From contig NC_073342.2 in NCBI RefSeq assembly GCF_027580225.2, positions 14,335,501 to 14,399,500 on the forward strand: a DNA stretch of 64,000 nucleotides, written 5' to 3'. Positions 1 through 14,100 of this stretch are shown piece after piece. Below the pieces are notes generated by a model that saw only the letters and a list, made by a program, of their open reading frames with translations, ran no database searches and was not told the origin of the DNA. The DNA comes from Misgurnus anguillicaudatus (taxonomy: Eukaryota > Chordata > Actinopteri > Cypriniformes > Cobitidae). The position numbers were made by a program, and so were the translations under genes. How positions within the stretch are numbered: position 1 is the stretch's first letter; the number at the start of each line of letters is the position of its first letter.

Positions 1-2030
1 ATCCATCCATCCATCTCTCTCCCTTGGTCTCTTTTTCTCTCTATATCCATTCATCCTCTATATTATTCATACACATACTGTCTATCCATCCATAAACCCA
101 GACACCCATCTCTACAGCTCTCTCTCTTTCTCTCTCTACATCCATCCATCCATCCATCCATCCTCTATATTAATCATAAACTTACTGTCTATCCATTCAT
201 CCACCCCCACCCACCCACCCATCTCTACACTTCTCTTTCTCTCTATATCCATCCATCCATCCATCCATCCATCTGTTTATCCATCCATCCGTCCATATGT
301 CTATCCATCTATCCATCCACCCATTCGTCCATCCATCCATCCGTCCGTCCATATGTCCATCTATCTATCCATCCATATGTTAATCTGTCTGTCTATCTAT
401 CTATCTATCTATCTATCCATCCATCCATCTATCTATCTATCCCTTAAGCCTTATAGTCTCTCTCTTTCTCACTCTACATCCATCCATCCTCTATATTAAT
501 CATACACTTATTGTCTATCTATCTATCCACCCAAACCCACCCACTTCCACAATTCTCTCTCTCAATCTATCCATCTCTATAGCCATCTATCTCTGTCTCT
601 TTCTCTCTCTTCATCCATCCATCCTCTATATGAATCATAAACTTGTAAGACCTGGCTTGTGTCTATCCATCAATCCACCCATTCATCTGTTTATCCATCC
701 ATCTATCTATCTATCTTCCATCCCTTTAGCCCTATAGTCTCTCTCTTTCTCTATCTACATCCATCCATCCACTATATGAATCATAAACCGGTAAGACCTG
801 GCTTGAGTCTATCCATCCATCCATCCTCATCTGTCTATCTATCATCTATCTGTCTATCCATCAATCTATCTGTCTATGCATCCTCTATATTAATCATAAA
901 TGTACTGTCTATCTATCCATTCATCCACCCACCCACCCCCATCTCTACAGTTCTCTTTCTCTTTCTTATTCTCTCTATCTCTCTACATCCATCCATCTGT
1001 CCATCCTCTATATGAATCATAAATTGGTAAGATCTGGCTTGTGTCTATCCATCAATCCATCCATTTATCGGTTTATCCAGCCATCCATCCATCCTCCATA
1101 TGTCTATCTATCCATCCATCCATCCATCCATCCAGTTCTCGTTCTCTTTCTCTCTCTCTACATCCATCCATCCATCCGTCCATCCTCTATATGAATCATA
1201 AATTGGTAATACCTGGCTTGTGTCTATCCATCAATCTATCCATTTATCTGTTTATCCAGCCATCCATCCATCTGTCTGTCTATCTATACATCCATATGTC
1301 TGTTTGTCTATCTATGTCTGTCTGTCTATCTATCTATCTATCTGCCTGTCTATTTGTCTGTCTGTTCCTATGTCTGTCTATCTATCCATCCATATGTCAG
1401 TCTGTTTATACATCCATCCATCCATCCCATTAGCACTATAGTCTCTCTTTTTCTCTCTCCATCCATCCATATTTACAGCTTTCTCTCCCTCTGTCTCTTT
1501 CTTTCTCTACCTTCATCCATCCATCCATCCTCTAAGTTAATCATAAACTTACTATCTATCCATCCACCCATCAGTGTGGCTCCCTTTCCATGTCTCTATC
1601 TCTCTACATACATCCGTCCATCATCTTAATGAATCATTAACTTCCTATCTACAGTATCTATCCATCTCTCCATTCATCCATCCAACTCTACAGCTCTCCC
1701 TGTCTGTCTATCTATTTATCAATCAGTCTCTCTTCATCCATCTACCCATTCATTCAACCATGTATGTATGTATGTATGTATGTATGTACATACATATATT
1801 CGTTACATGAATCATAAACTGGTAAGACCTGGTTTATGTCGGTCTGTCTATCTCTCTTAATCCATCCATCCGTCCATCATGAATCATGAACTGGTAATTC
1901 AATCATCCATCCATCCATCCATCCATCCATCCATCCATCCATCCATCCATCCATCTTTCATCTTTCATCTTACTGTCTCTCTCTCTCTCTCTCTCTATCC
2001 ATCATATATCTATATGAATCATAAACTCAC
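1..2030. repeat. Intron 22: tetranucleotide array with interspersed copies of the exon 22 donor junction
   Basis: The whole stretch is low complexity: runs of ATCC, ATCT, GTCT and CTCT on the plus strand, including a pure ATCC run near 1902-1953, a TATG run at 1760-1788 and a CT run at 1976-1996. About every 100-400 bases the array holds a non-microsatellite block of the type TATATGAATCATAAAC followed by GGTAAGACCTGG (627-660, 773-806, 1008-1043, 1187-1222, 1804-1840, partly 1877-1895). The same block forms the exon 22/intron 22 boundary at 2010-2045. Shorter versions (CTATATTAATCATAAACTTACTG) occur near 56, 161, 490, 875 and 1530. The open frames here are serine/isoleucine/histidine/proline strings read from the repeat, not genes. 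Confidence 0.93.
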
Positions 2031-2128
2031 CTGTAAGACCTGGTTGTGGAAGGGCTGTTGGAGGAATAAAATACTTCTGCATTGTAAAGCGAGCGATCTG
2101 TCGCTGGCGACGGAGGAGGGTTGAGAAT
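2031..2128 (-). CDS. lrp5: lrp5 exon 22, first PPPSP motif of the cytoplasmic tail
   Basis: 98 bp, phase 0 to 2. It encodes [13 protein letters not shown] and then [13 protein letters not shown]. The PPPSP box is the first of five in LRP5/6; its serine and the following threonine are phosphorylated by GSK3 and CK1, making the Axin docking site. Acceptor is TGTGTAG|ATTCTC, donor TTACAG|GTGAGT. Human LRP5 has PATDPSLYNMD where this protein has [11 protein letters not shown]. The intronic side of the donor is the source or a relative of repeats in intron 22. Confidence 0.95.
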
Positions 2129-5100
2129 CTACACACAGAATAAATAAATAAAACAATATGCATCATTAACCACGCTGAACCAGATAATATCACAATGAAT
2201 CTAAACCAATGCAATCACACATTGCCCTAAAATCAATAAACCAAGAAACACTGCAGTACCTGCGGGTAAAATGCTCCTTTGGTGCTGGATGAGCTACTGG
2301 ACGAAGCTCCCGTCACATGGTTCCTGTCGTAAAGTGGCGCCCCGCTACTGCTACTGCCCATGAGACTCACTGAACTCATCATGGACTTCCCACAGGAGAT
2401 ACCTGCCAAACAGAGAGGGATTAAGCACCTGCACCTTCCTCACAGCACTCATCAACATCACATGTGTATTTACCTGTAAAAGTGGCGTGCTGTGAGTTTG
2501 TAGGCGCTATGAAGTTGAGGGGTACGTGTGGGGTCCCACTGATGTACTCATGTGGAAAGCCACCGTTGGGACCCTTGTAGTGGCGACACACGACCCTCTG
2601 ACACACAAAACACATGCCTCCCATCACGAACACAGAGAGGATGATGCCGATGACGGGCCCGATGGTACTGCTGTGGCGAGGGGGATCGTTGGGGGTGGAT
2701 GTGAAATCTGTCAAACGTACAAAGGTGTTAGATGATGTAATGAATTGGTGGGTTCGGATAATGTCTAGTTGATCAAATTAACTTCTGGTATGGTTTAATG
2801 TATGGTAAACGTACCACAGAAAAGCTCATCAGAGTTGTCTGCGCAGTCTGGGTAAGAGTCACATTGTTGTTTCTTCAGAATACACTGATTGTTGCCACAG
2901 CGGAACTGATTGGGCATACAAATGGCTGATGGGGAAAAAAACAAAATAGATATCAGAATGCAAATTAGTTATATATAAACTTATGTAACGCATTTCTGCT
3001 TGTGAATATCGTTGCGGGAAACCACATACAGTACAAGTGGGTGCTTGTTTTTCAATATAATATCTAGGAAATTAAAATCCTGACGTACTGTCGCAATCCT
3101 GCTCATCCGAACCGTCGGCGCAGTCAGGTTCTCCGTTGCACCGCAGTTGAGCATCCACACACTGGCCTTTGTCACACTGGAACTGGAGCTCGGAGCACAT
3201 AGGGCAGTTCATTTCGTCGCTGTGGTCCGCGCATTCGGCAATGCCATCGCAGCGCCACGCCATGGGGATGCAGTCGATCTCACCGGTGGCACAAGTGAAC
3301 TGATCACTAGAGCATGTAGGAGGTTCTGAAAGGGGTTGTGGGTAAATATGTCATTGAATGATTTGCACATGCCAAACATTTGAGGAGGATTATCCTAGTC
3401 CCAGACTAAAATGCATGTTTGAGCTGCCTTAATAAAAAAAAATCTTGGACTGACATTTCTTAACATATATCATTGTTTTGTCTTAAGATGCACACCAGTA
3501 TTGTTTTTTTGGAAGATTTGTTTGTAAAAACGACTTAAAAGTCCTAATATAGCTAAGGTATATTTTAGTACTGGCAAAGATTATTTGCAATTAATCGCAT
3601 AAAAAATAAAAGTGATTTTTGGCATAATATACGAGTGTGTGCTTTGTGTAATTATTATGTATATATAAATACATACACACATTCATATGTATTAAAGAAA
3701 CATTTACATGTGCATATATATTTTTATATATTCTATATGATATATAAATAAATTAAAATTATATCAAAATAAAACATTTCTGAAATGAATATGAATATAT
3801 GTATGTGTGTGTGGTTAAATATACATAATAATTACACCCAGCACACACTCATATATTATGCCAACGATGACTTTTATTTTGTATGCGATTAATCTTTGCC
3901 CAGCACTAGTATATTTCTGAATTAATCTAAAACCTATCTGGGAAATGTTTTAGGCACAGATATACATGTGTATGTGTGACATCATGTACCTCCACAGCTA
4001 AGTAGATTTTGCAGGAGGACCAGGTGCATGGGACACGAGCAGCGTGGCGTCCCATCTCCTTTAGCGATACAGATGTGAGAGCAGCCTCCGTTGTCACGGG
4101 AACACGGGTGGGATGCTGTAAATGAGATGGGCAGGGAAATTGTAATATTGATTTGAAGCTGTTGACCAATCAGCATTCAGGAAAACTGTCCCAAATGTTG
4201 AAGACAATCTCGTAAAAAAGAATAATAAACCTCATGAAAACAAATAAATTGACTTTCCTAAAACATTTAACTATAAAAATTAGTTCTCTTAATGTCTATG
4301 AATAATCTTACACTGATTATAATGGTAAAAGAATTAGTCAATTTTCTTAAAAAAAAAATCCAGATAATTTACTCACCACAATTTTATCCAAAATGTTGAT
4401 GTCTTTCTTTGTTCAGTCCAGAAGAAATTATGTTTTTTGAGGAAAACATTGCAGGATTTTTCTCATTTTAGTGGACTTTAATGGACCCAATACTTAACAG
4501 TTTTAATGCAGTTTAAAATTGCAGTTTTAAAAGAGTTTCAAAGGACGATCCCAAACGAGGCATAAGGGTCTTATCTAGCGAAACGATTGTCATTTTTGAT
4601 AAGAAAAACAAAAAATATGCACTTCTAAACCACAACTTCTCGTCTATTTCCGGTTCTGTGAAGCACCAGCTCGACCTCACATAATTGTGTAATGCCGTGG
4701 AAAGTTCACGTGTTACATATATGAAACGCACATTTGTTGACCATTTAAACAATAAACTGACACAAAGACATTAATTACTATCGTTCGACATACAACAACG
4801 TCAGAACGGTCCTCTTTCTCCACACTTGTAAACACTGGGGCGTAGTTTCGCATACGTCATCCTTGACGTGATGACATTGCCGGCGTGTCACAGGACCGGA
4901 GATAGACGAGAAGTTGTGGTTTAAAAGTGCATTTTTTTATTTTTCTTGTTAAAAATGACAATCGTTTTGCTAGAAAAGACCCTTATGCCTCGTTTGGGAT
5001 CATTAAGAGTCCTTTGAAACTGCAATTTTAAACTGCATTAAAACTGTTACGTGTTGGGGTCCATTAAAGTGAGAAAAATCCTGGAAGGTTTTCCTCAAAA

Positions 5101-8100
5101 AACAATTTCTTCTCGACTGAACAAAAAAAAGACATCAACATTTTGGATGAAGTGGTGATGAGTAAATTATCAGTTTTTTTTTTTTAATTGACAAATCCTT
5201 TAAGTAAAAAAGCTGCGATTTTTTAAAAACTGCCAAACAGAAGTTGAGGTCAATTTACCAAACTCCTCTGGCTCCATGTACTCGACTGCATGAATGCCGG
5301 TCAGGTACTGGATCCGGCCCTGAATTCGGGTTCGCTTCTCGCCGGTCAGCTTGTCGACGCGTTCGATCATCTGCTGTTGTTTGTCGATCCAGTAAAGGTG
5401 ATCGCCCAAGACCGTCACACCCACGGGCTGCAGGATATTGGAGTCCTGGAGAACGATCCGATTGGCTCCTGAGAACCAAACGCAGAGTCATAATTCTGTC
5501 CGAACATTCAGGTTACCCATCATAAATCTTATGTTCGGCTGCAGAGGGGGACGTTGTTGTGTAAGGAGATTAGTCGGAGCTTTAGGTGCGATGATCTGTC
5601 TCAAGCCGACATCAAACATCAGAGCTTAGCGTCTGGAGAGGCTTTGCTGCCTGGCAGCCCATTGACAACAATAAAGTAAAAGACGTCAGCCAAACCATTT
5701 TGTGTGAGGAAGAAACTCAAACAACCCCAAGAAAGTGCATTAACGGATATTGAAATGAACTGAGTTATGAATAAGTATGTTAGAAATATATAGACGTGAA
5801 CGATTGTAATCCAATAAAAAAAAAATTTGCGCAATTTGCGCTTAAAAAACGAAGTTAGCGTACCGCTTAATTGTTGATCATAAATATGTTGTGTATCTGT
5901 CTTTCTCCATTAGGACTTTAGTCTTGCACAACTGAAATAACTTACTAATGTGATTTAATTAATAAGAAAATCTTAAGCCTATATAAAGTACAACCAGACA
6001 TTATTAGAAATGCAAAAACTAGTACTTACCAGACAGGTCACTGCTTTCAATGCGCTTCAAGTCAGCATCCGCCCAAAACAGTTTTCCCAGCTTGTTGTCC
6101 AGAGCCAGGGCTACGGGCCGGATCAGTCCGGTCGTGAAAAGAGACTCACGCTCCGTCCCATCCAAAGACGCGCCTTCGATTTTAGCCGAGCGATCTTGTA
6201 ACGTGGTAAAATACATGTACCTGTCAGGGAAAAAATGGTTTGTGGGTTAACTATATCCAATAAAAAAAGATTTTGTAAACACAATATAACTTACATAAAC
6301 TACAATTCGCGAATATTTGTTATACAACAGCATTACATTATAAACATAATCTGGTTGTTTGGATAAACACTCGACTTTGAAAGACGTTGTCGTACATTTG
6401 TTTTGACTGCGTGTGAGAAAATGTTGTATATCTTTCGCATCACAAAAGCTAATGTTATGTCTCAGGCTGAGTTTGTGATAAATCTCAAAGGTGGGTTTGC
6501 TTCGCTGTTTTCAGTTTCTGTCTGGGAAACCTACTATTTGCATCTGCTAGCAATTTTCTTCAGTTCAAAGAAAAGTACGGAGATGTCAACATTTCTGCCA
6601 ATACAGCGCATAAGAGTCGTCAAAAATTTGATGAAATATTACAGCACCAGAGCAGGTCACTTTAAAAGCAACACAGCTTCTGCTTATAAAAGATATATAC
6701 ATTATATCTACAGTTTATACGTATACGAAAATGGTGACGTAATGGTTTGGCCGATGGATTAAAACAGCCGATGTGTTATGCATTCAGCATCTGACTTCAC
6801 TATACAGTATGCATCATTTTGCATACCTGCGAAGTTAAACAAAACCTTATGCTGGATGCTTTGAAGATATTGTTTTGATCTTTACCAACTGAAAACGTTT
6901 GATCACCGGGCACAAACAACAAATATATTAAATCTGATTTAAAAGAACATCAATCTTTTGATCCAGTTTCAACAGAGTTTTGGATCCAGATCCGTTAAAC
7001 AGCTTATATGCGAGGTAAACATAATGCCGATGCTGTTGGCGAAGGGCTTGCACAAGATCTTGGACAGCAGCGCTAAAGCAAAACCCAGAACAGATCACGC
7101 ACACCTAATCAAAAGCAGGCGTCGAAGTCCAAAATAAAAAAAGCATGAAACAACTTCTCTTTAGGCTTTTTAGACCAAGCAGATAAAACTTATTTGCCAG
7201 AAAAGTAAAACATGTTGATTATATCGACATCTTTAATATAGAAAGATGGATAAGATGAATTTAGGGATGGATAAGATGAATGCAATGCTTAAAAACATTA
7301 AATGAACGATAACAAATGAGGCAAAAAAATGGCTGCACTATAATCGGTAACACTTAAAATATTTAAGGTTTTTATCAGCTTAAATTTTCTCACTTTAACT
7401 GAAAAACGTTAAAAAACATACTTCAATGGGAAAAACCTTAAAAAAAATTAAGCTTTCTCCAATTAAAGAGGACACATTGCAAGACTTTTTAAAAATGTAC
7501 ACTGCAAAAAATTATTTTCAAGAAAAAAATTCTTAGTATTTTTGTCTTGTTTTCAGTAAAAATATCTAAAAAATTCTTAAATTAAGATGTTTTATGCACA
7601 AAATCTCCTAAATTTGATATTTTTGGTCTAAAAACTAGACTTATTTTCTTGGGTCGTTTTAATCGAGAAAAAGCATCTTAATTAAAGAATTTTTTTTAGA
7701 TATTTTTACTGAAAACAAGACAAAAATACTAAGACATTTTTTCTTGACAATCACTTTTTGCAGTGCACACTGCCAAAAATGACTTTCTTACTATTTTTGT
7801 CTTGTTTTCAGTAAAAATATCTAAAAATTCTTAAATTAAGATGCTTTTTCTTGATGAGCAAAACGACCCAAGAAAATAAGTCTAGTTTTTAGACCAAAAA
7901 ATATAAAATTTAAGTGATTTTGTGCATAAAACTTGTAAGCAAAAAATCTGCCACTGGGGTAAGCAAAAAATCTTGAACATTTTTCTTAAACACTAAATTC
8001 AAGGAAAAAAATCAAGGAAAAAATTGCTTACCCCATTGGCAGATTTTTTGCTTGTTTTATGCACAAAATCACTTAAATTTGATATTTTTGGTCTAAAAAC

Positions 8101-11100
8101 TAGACTTATTTTCTTTAACATGGAAAAAGTCAGATTGTCATGAGAGTTCCCCTTTAAAAAAAAACTACAATTGAAGTAATTTTTAAGTTAATCCAACTTT
8201 TACTTTTTAAAGTGTGATTCCAGTGAAACATTGTTAAAACAATACGATCTACTTAGGGATAAAAAGTAAAACTATAAACACTATAAAATGGCAAAATTTG
8301 AAGCACACCGACATTACGCATCTGTTTTCATGCTGTAAAGCTATTTTTGCTCTATAGTAGCCGAGGATCCCTCTGCCTCAACCCAAGGAGTTTTCGATGG
8401 TAAGACGCAAATAGAAAAAAAACACAGTTGACAATCGCACTAACAATGGGACACACAATTACAGTGCAGGCAGCCAACGCCTGCGCACGGTCGACCCACT
8501 AGGTGTCACGGCAGTTCGGAGACCGCAGCGGGCCATCTGTTCCACATATCTGCCTGGCTGGAATTACAGTTTTCCAACAAACGAAAGCAATGGCGTAGTG
8601 CCCCGTCATTAGGGAATCCAGTTCTGCACCGTAATTTCAAGTCCACCATATATCAATGGACACTTGATAAGGTGCTGCTATGTTTATGGAACGGGGCCAA
8701 ACCAAAGCTGGATAACTAAATCTGAAACCCTTTCTGGACTAAGAAAATGAAATCAAATGTTGGTTGTAATAAAAAAACATGCATTTTCGAAGTGAGATGT
8801 TTTTAAGATGTTAAGTTTCTTTCTAAATACAGGTTTCTGTGGCTATTGTGTCTTGTTTGTCATCCTTATCTTTAACCAAAATCTGGTAAGAAATCTCCAC
8901 TTTAATAAAACAATAATGCTCTCTGAAATGTGTCATATTGTGAATTTAAAATGGGACAAACTAGATCTAAATCTTGTTCGTTGAACAACACGTTCATATT
9001 TATTGTGAGCCACACAAACAACCTTTCATTGCTATCGAAAACTCCATATACTATACGCTCCTTACCCTTTCTCAGCATTCACCACAATAGCTCGTGGTTT
9101 CTCCACGTCGTCTTTCAGGACCTCACCGACGACATGTCCGTCCATGCGATGGATGTTGATGGTGTTGGTGGTCTCGCATGTCCAGTAGACAGTGCGGCTG
9201 TAAGGGTCCAGACTCAGGTCGTGAGGTTGTTTCGGGTGGAGGCTATTTGGGGTCATTACAGTAGACTCCTGAAGAAATTGTAAATAAAATTATAATTTTG
9301 CCATTAGATCAAGCCAGGTGTGTGTGCAGCAAGATTGGAGAGTACCAAATGCTAAAACCCAATGGAAAACATACTGGTGTGTGGTGGTTATGGTATTGGT
9401 AACAGGTAAGATTCCCTATGTCAGTGTGTTACCTGATTGCCGTCGTCTCGAGACTTCCGGATGTTCTGGCGTCCATCCACCCAATAGACAAATCGTTCCA
9501 GGGGGTCGAAGCTGATGGCACGCAGGTTCTTCATAACGTGGATGGGCAGAATCATGTCCGGACTTTGTTCTCCCAGGACCATGCGACTGATGGAGCTCTT
9601 TTGGCTGAAGAGCAGAAAGCTAGAGGGCGCTGTAGAGCAAAGCAAGACGAGTGACCGAATTGTGAGTACATAGGTTGGTGTCTCTTATGACATGATGAAG
9701 GTAATGACTAACTTTTAATGCAATCATCAAGCTCAGAGCAATCAGACTTTCCCTGAAGGCCACGGAAGAATGTGGACAGAATGTGGGATTGCAACAGTGT
9801 TGCCAAAAACGTTTGGCCAAAGTTTCCCGGCAAACATTCTTACTGGCTCGCTCTTTGAATCAAGTTCTGTTATTTCTAAACTTATAAGGAATTAAATGCA
9901 TATGCCTGAGTTTTGCATGGCATGAAGCCATTGTTTTCTAAAGGAGTGTCCATCTGCCAACTACATCCTTAACGCTTTGACTCATTTTTATGTCTGGAGA
10001 ACCAGTTGAACTTTATGACTGAGAGGCCCTAGCAGCAGAAGATTTATAAACTGCATGCTAGTATGAACACTTTGTTTTATTTAATGAAATGAGCGAGTCC
10101 CATTTGCTAATAGTGCGTTCACACCAAATGCGAATGAAGTATTAAGAACGAGTGATTTACATGTTGTGTCAATGCAAAGACGCGATAGGTATCCGGGGTT
10201 AGACGCACATAATGCGTAATTTGAAAAATTTGAATGTTGGCGGATATTCACGATGCGTCAAACAATCAGAAGCTTGCTCTAGTAGGGACGTGATTACAAC
10301 ATAGCAAGCTGAGGCAGAAATACGAATCAACGGAGGAAAAATCATCAGTCGGAATATGGAGAGAATTTCACGCGTGAATGGAGAGAATTTCACGCGCGAA
10401 TGGAGAGAAACTGTCTACTAAAAATCTTTCAAGCACAAATGACGAGAATTTCATAGGCGAATGGCGAGAATTTCAAGCGCAAATGATGAGAATTTCCTGC
10501 GCGAATGGAGATAATTTCCCGAGCGAATGGAGATAATTTCACGCGCGAATGGAGAGAATTTCACGCGCGAATGGAGAGAATTTCACGCGCGAATGGAGAG
10601 AATTTCACGCGCGAATGGAGAGAATTTCACGCGCGAATGGAGAGAATTTCACGCGCGAATGGAGAGAATTTCACGCGCGAATGGAGAGAATTTCACGCGC
10701 GAATGGAGAGAATTTCACGCGCGAATGGAGAGAATTTCACGCGCGAATGGAGAGAATTTCACGCGCAAATGGTGAGAAACTGTCTACTAAAAATCTTTCA
10801 CGCGCGAATGGAGAGAATTTTATAGGCGAATGGCGAGAATTTCACGCGCGAATGGAGAGAATTTCACGCGCGAATGGAGAGAATTTCACGCGCGAATGGA
10901 GAGAATTTCCCGAGCAAATGGAGAGAATTTCACGCGCGAATGGAGAGAATTTCACGCGCGAATGGAGAGAATTTCACACGCGAATGGAGAGAATTTCACA
11001 CGCGAATGGAGAGAATTTCACACGTGAATGGAGAGAATTTCACACGCGAATGGAGAGAATTTCATGGACAAATGGCAAGAAACTGTCTACTAAAAATCTT

Positions 11101-14100
11101 TCACGCACGAATGACGAGAATTTCACATGCAAATGGCGAGAATTTCACGCGCAAATGGCGAGAAACTGTCTACTAAAAATCTTTCACGCACGAATGACGA
11201 GAATTTCATAGGCGAATGACGAGAATTTCTCGCGCAAATTATGAGAATATCACACGCAAATGACACGAGTTAACCCAAAATGTTCACTCATCCAACTGCA
11301 CGCGAATAGTTTGATTTATTCACTTCATTCGCATTTTGTCATACTCATTCATGCATTTAATGTTTCGAAAAAGTATTTTCGAAAAAACTGCTTTCAAATG
11401 AGAGCGTATTTTAGTGAGCATAAAATAGTGAATGATGAGAATTTCACGTGCAAATGACGATAATTTCATGCGCAAATGACGCAAGTTAACTCAAAATGTT
11501 CACCCAACCAACTCCACGCGAATAGCTTAATTTATTCGCTTCATTCGCATCTGGTGTGAACGCACAGTAACACAAACGTCCATGCATATAAGGTTTTCGA
11601 AAAATCTTTCTGCACCTGCTTTTAAATAAGTGTATTTTAGAGAGCATAAAATAAGAAGAAATTGCAAAAGATAAGGTTGTGGGCAAAGCATTTATATGGA
11701 AACTGTTGGGCACGTATAGTTCTCAGGAATGCCCTTATATGGCAACATACTATGCTAATTAGCACCATCATACGACAAAACTTACAGCTGCAGTTGCGTC
11801 CATTCGCCTCAAGTGTGTAGTGTGAAGCACAACGACACTGGGCCCCCGAGGGCGACGCTAGGCAGAGCTGAGCGCAGTTCCCGTTGTTTTGGGAACACTC
11901 GTTGGTGCCATCTTGTCTAGAGGAGTGAAACACCAGGATGTCCATGACATACTCCAGGTGGCTCTGCACCACCGTGCGGTTCAACCCACTGCGCTTGTCT
12001 GCTCGCTCGATGCTGCGTAGCTTCCAGTCCGTCCAGTAGATGTAGTCACGGTACTGGGTCAAACCGAAAGGATGAGGAAGATCGTCCGCCACAATTTCCC
12101 TTTGCAAACCTGAGAACGAATAAAGCAGATGTTTAATATTAAAGTACAAAGCAGAGAGGTATGCTAGGAAAACTAGTTTGTTACCTTGCATGTTTGTAGA
12201 CTCGATCATGCAAGTATCCAGGTCTGTCCAGTACAGCCGCTGGTCGATGTAGTCGATGGTGAGGCCGTTGGCTCTCCCCACTTTATCCACCAATGTCACG
12301 ATGTTACTGCCATCCATGTGAGCACGGGCGATCCTGGGTCGACCTCCCCATTCAGTCCAGTACATGTACCTGCAAACCCAAATCATTTACACAAGATTAC
12401 CTGACCCCGTATACAACAAAACTAGCCGAACTGATGAATAAGGCACAATGTAATGAAACAAACAAATTAGGTTTAAATATAGTTACAGCAAGTAAGACCT
12501 GGTATGACCGGTTAGATCGACAGTAAGTCACTTTGTATCAAGTACCCATCACAGACAGAAGCAAAAGAAAGTCTTCTGGTCTACTTCCTGTCTGCACGAA
12601 ACAATATAGATGTTATTTCTCCCCCTTATCGGGTAAAGCAAGCATTGACAAACGTGTGTCTATCCAATCCCTCAACTCAATCATTTACACCACCGGGCTA
12701 AAAGTCAACCGAGTCAACACCTTTATCTGTGAAGGTGAGAAGAAACAATGCCGAAGAATGTGTTGGCTAATAGAGAGAGTCGTGCCTCATAAGCCGCAGG
12801 AATGCCTGATGGGCGCTGGAGGACATGACTTCACTTCTTTCAGCCACACTTAGGGCTCGTGGCATGTTGCCACTTGCTTTCTGCCACACATACAACTCAA
12901 TGCCCTGCAGAAACACTGTGATAGCGATGAGTGTGTCTGAGTATTGGTATGTTATGGCTTTGTATCTATTAGATATTAAAACTAGCGGTAACTGTTATGT
13001 AGCACACATCCAGAGGCTATGGCTTATCAAAGCATGAAAAAAGATCCAGTGAGGACATTGGGCTAAAAATGGCATGCAAAGGGCTAAAAATGGCATTAAA
13101 AGTGCTAAAATTAACTTTTTTGCCACACCTGCATATAAATAAAAAAAATACGGAAAACTATTTCTTACCACACTGCACTTTAAAAAGTGAAAAGTTGGAT
13201 CAACTTAAAGGATTATTGCACTTTCATAAAAAAAATATTATTAGTCTTTGCTCTCTCTGCAAATCTGGACCCAGAAGTCATTTGATAAAGATTACAATCA
13301 CAGTTAAACTAAATTTTTAGTTTTGAAGTAGGGGAAATGTACCCATTGGCTGGATCCAGAGCAAGAGAACGTGGGTTGTCCAGGTCCTTGCAGACCAGCA
13401 CCTGTCGGTACTGGCCGTCTAAGCGAGCCACCTCAATCCGATTGGTACCCGTGTCAGCCCAGTAGAGGTTTCGACCCATCCAATCTACAGCCATGCCCTC
13501 AGGATAGTCCAGGCCAAACTCGATCACAGGTTCGATAGAACTGCCATTTATGAAGGCTCTGCTGATGGTCTGCGAGAAGAAAAATAAATGATGTTGGCTG
13601 CATAAATCCATTCACACTACAATTACTATTGCACAAATAATGTTATGAGATTGATGTGTGCATGACGCAGAAACTCGATTTGGCATTGGCAAATATTTCT
13701 CTCAACGTGTCCAAATATCTTTTACCATGACCATATTTATTGTTTTATGAGGGAAGATAATAGCACTTTAAAACCATACAAATGTTACTGTTGCAATATC
13801 TAAAAAAAAAAAAAATGGCTTGACCACATGCTGCTTAAGAGCTCTTGAGATGAATAACACTTAAATTTACTGCATTTATTCGCTTCGATTGAAGACAGTG
13901 GAATCTTTCGTTTGACGTTAAACATCAGAGATCTCTGGGTCGCAGGTGTTTTGGGTTAGGATCAGACGGATGCTTTATCATCATCCATTCCAGAGGTAAA
14001 AATCAAATATTAAACTATGCAACAACATGGCTTTGCTGGTTTCCTAGCTAGACCAGCTTGGCCTAGAAAATTCAAGATCACGAGAATCACCTTGGTGCTA

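Noticed and set aside
1012..1056. The junction-like blocks in intron 22 as extra copies of exon 22
   Set aside because: They hold only the last 12-13 exonic bases and lack the donor GT; no PPPSP coding is repeated.
1..2030. Search for lrp5 exon 23 (remaining PPPSP motifs and stop)
   Set aside because: Only repeats are present; the last exon must lie left of the window.
659..2124. Several overlapping 60-130-residue frames rich in S, I, H, P, L
   Set aside because: They are translations of the ATCC/ATCT repeat in any frame and carry no domain or start context.
2474..2707. Assignment to lrp6
   Set aside because: LRP6 has a different juxtamembrane tail; VCQRVVC, FPHEY and [12 protein letters not shown] are LRP5-type.
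5244..5525. 93-residue plus-strand frame and other frames opposite exons
   Set aside because: Antisense shadows of GC-richer lrp5 exons; the same applies to 12186-12404, 14158-14343, 38392-38580, 42104-42292, 46032-46280 and 58465-58668.
10505..11211. Frames of 82-220 residues with a 22-residue period
   Set aside because: All three frames are open because the 22-bp repeat has no stop; there is no promoter, splice site or non-repetitive part.
10355..11260. CRISPR-like array
   Set aside because: Units abut directly with no unique spacers, and the host is a vertebrate. The same holds for 53928-55137.
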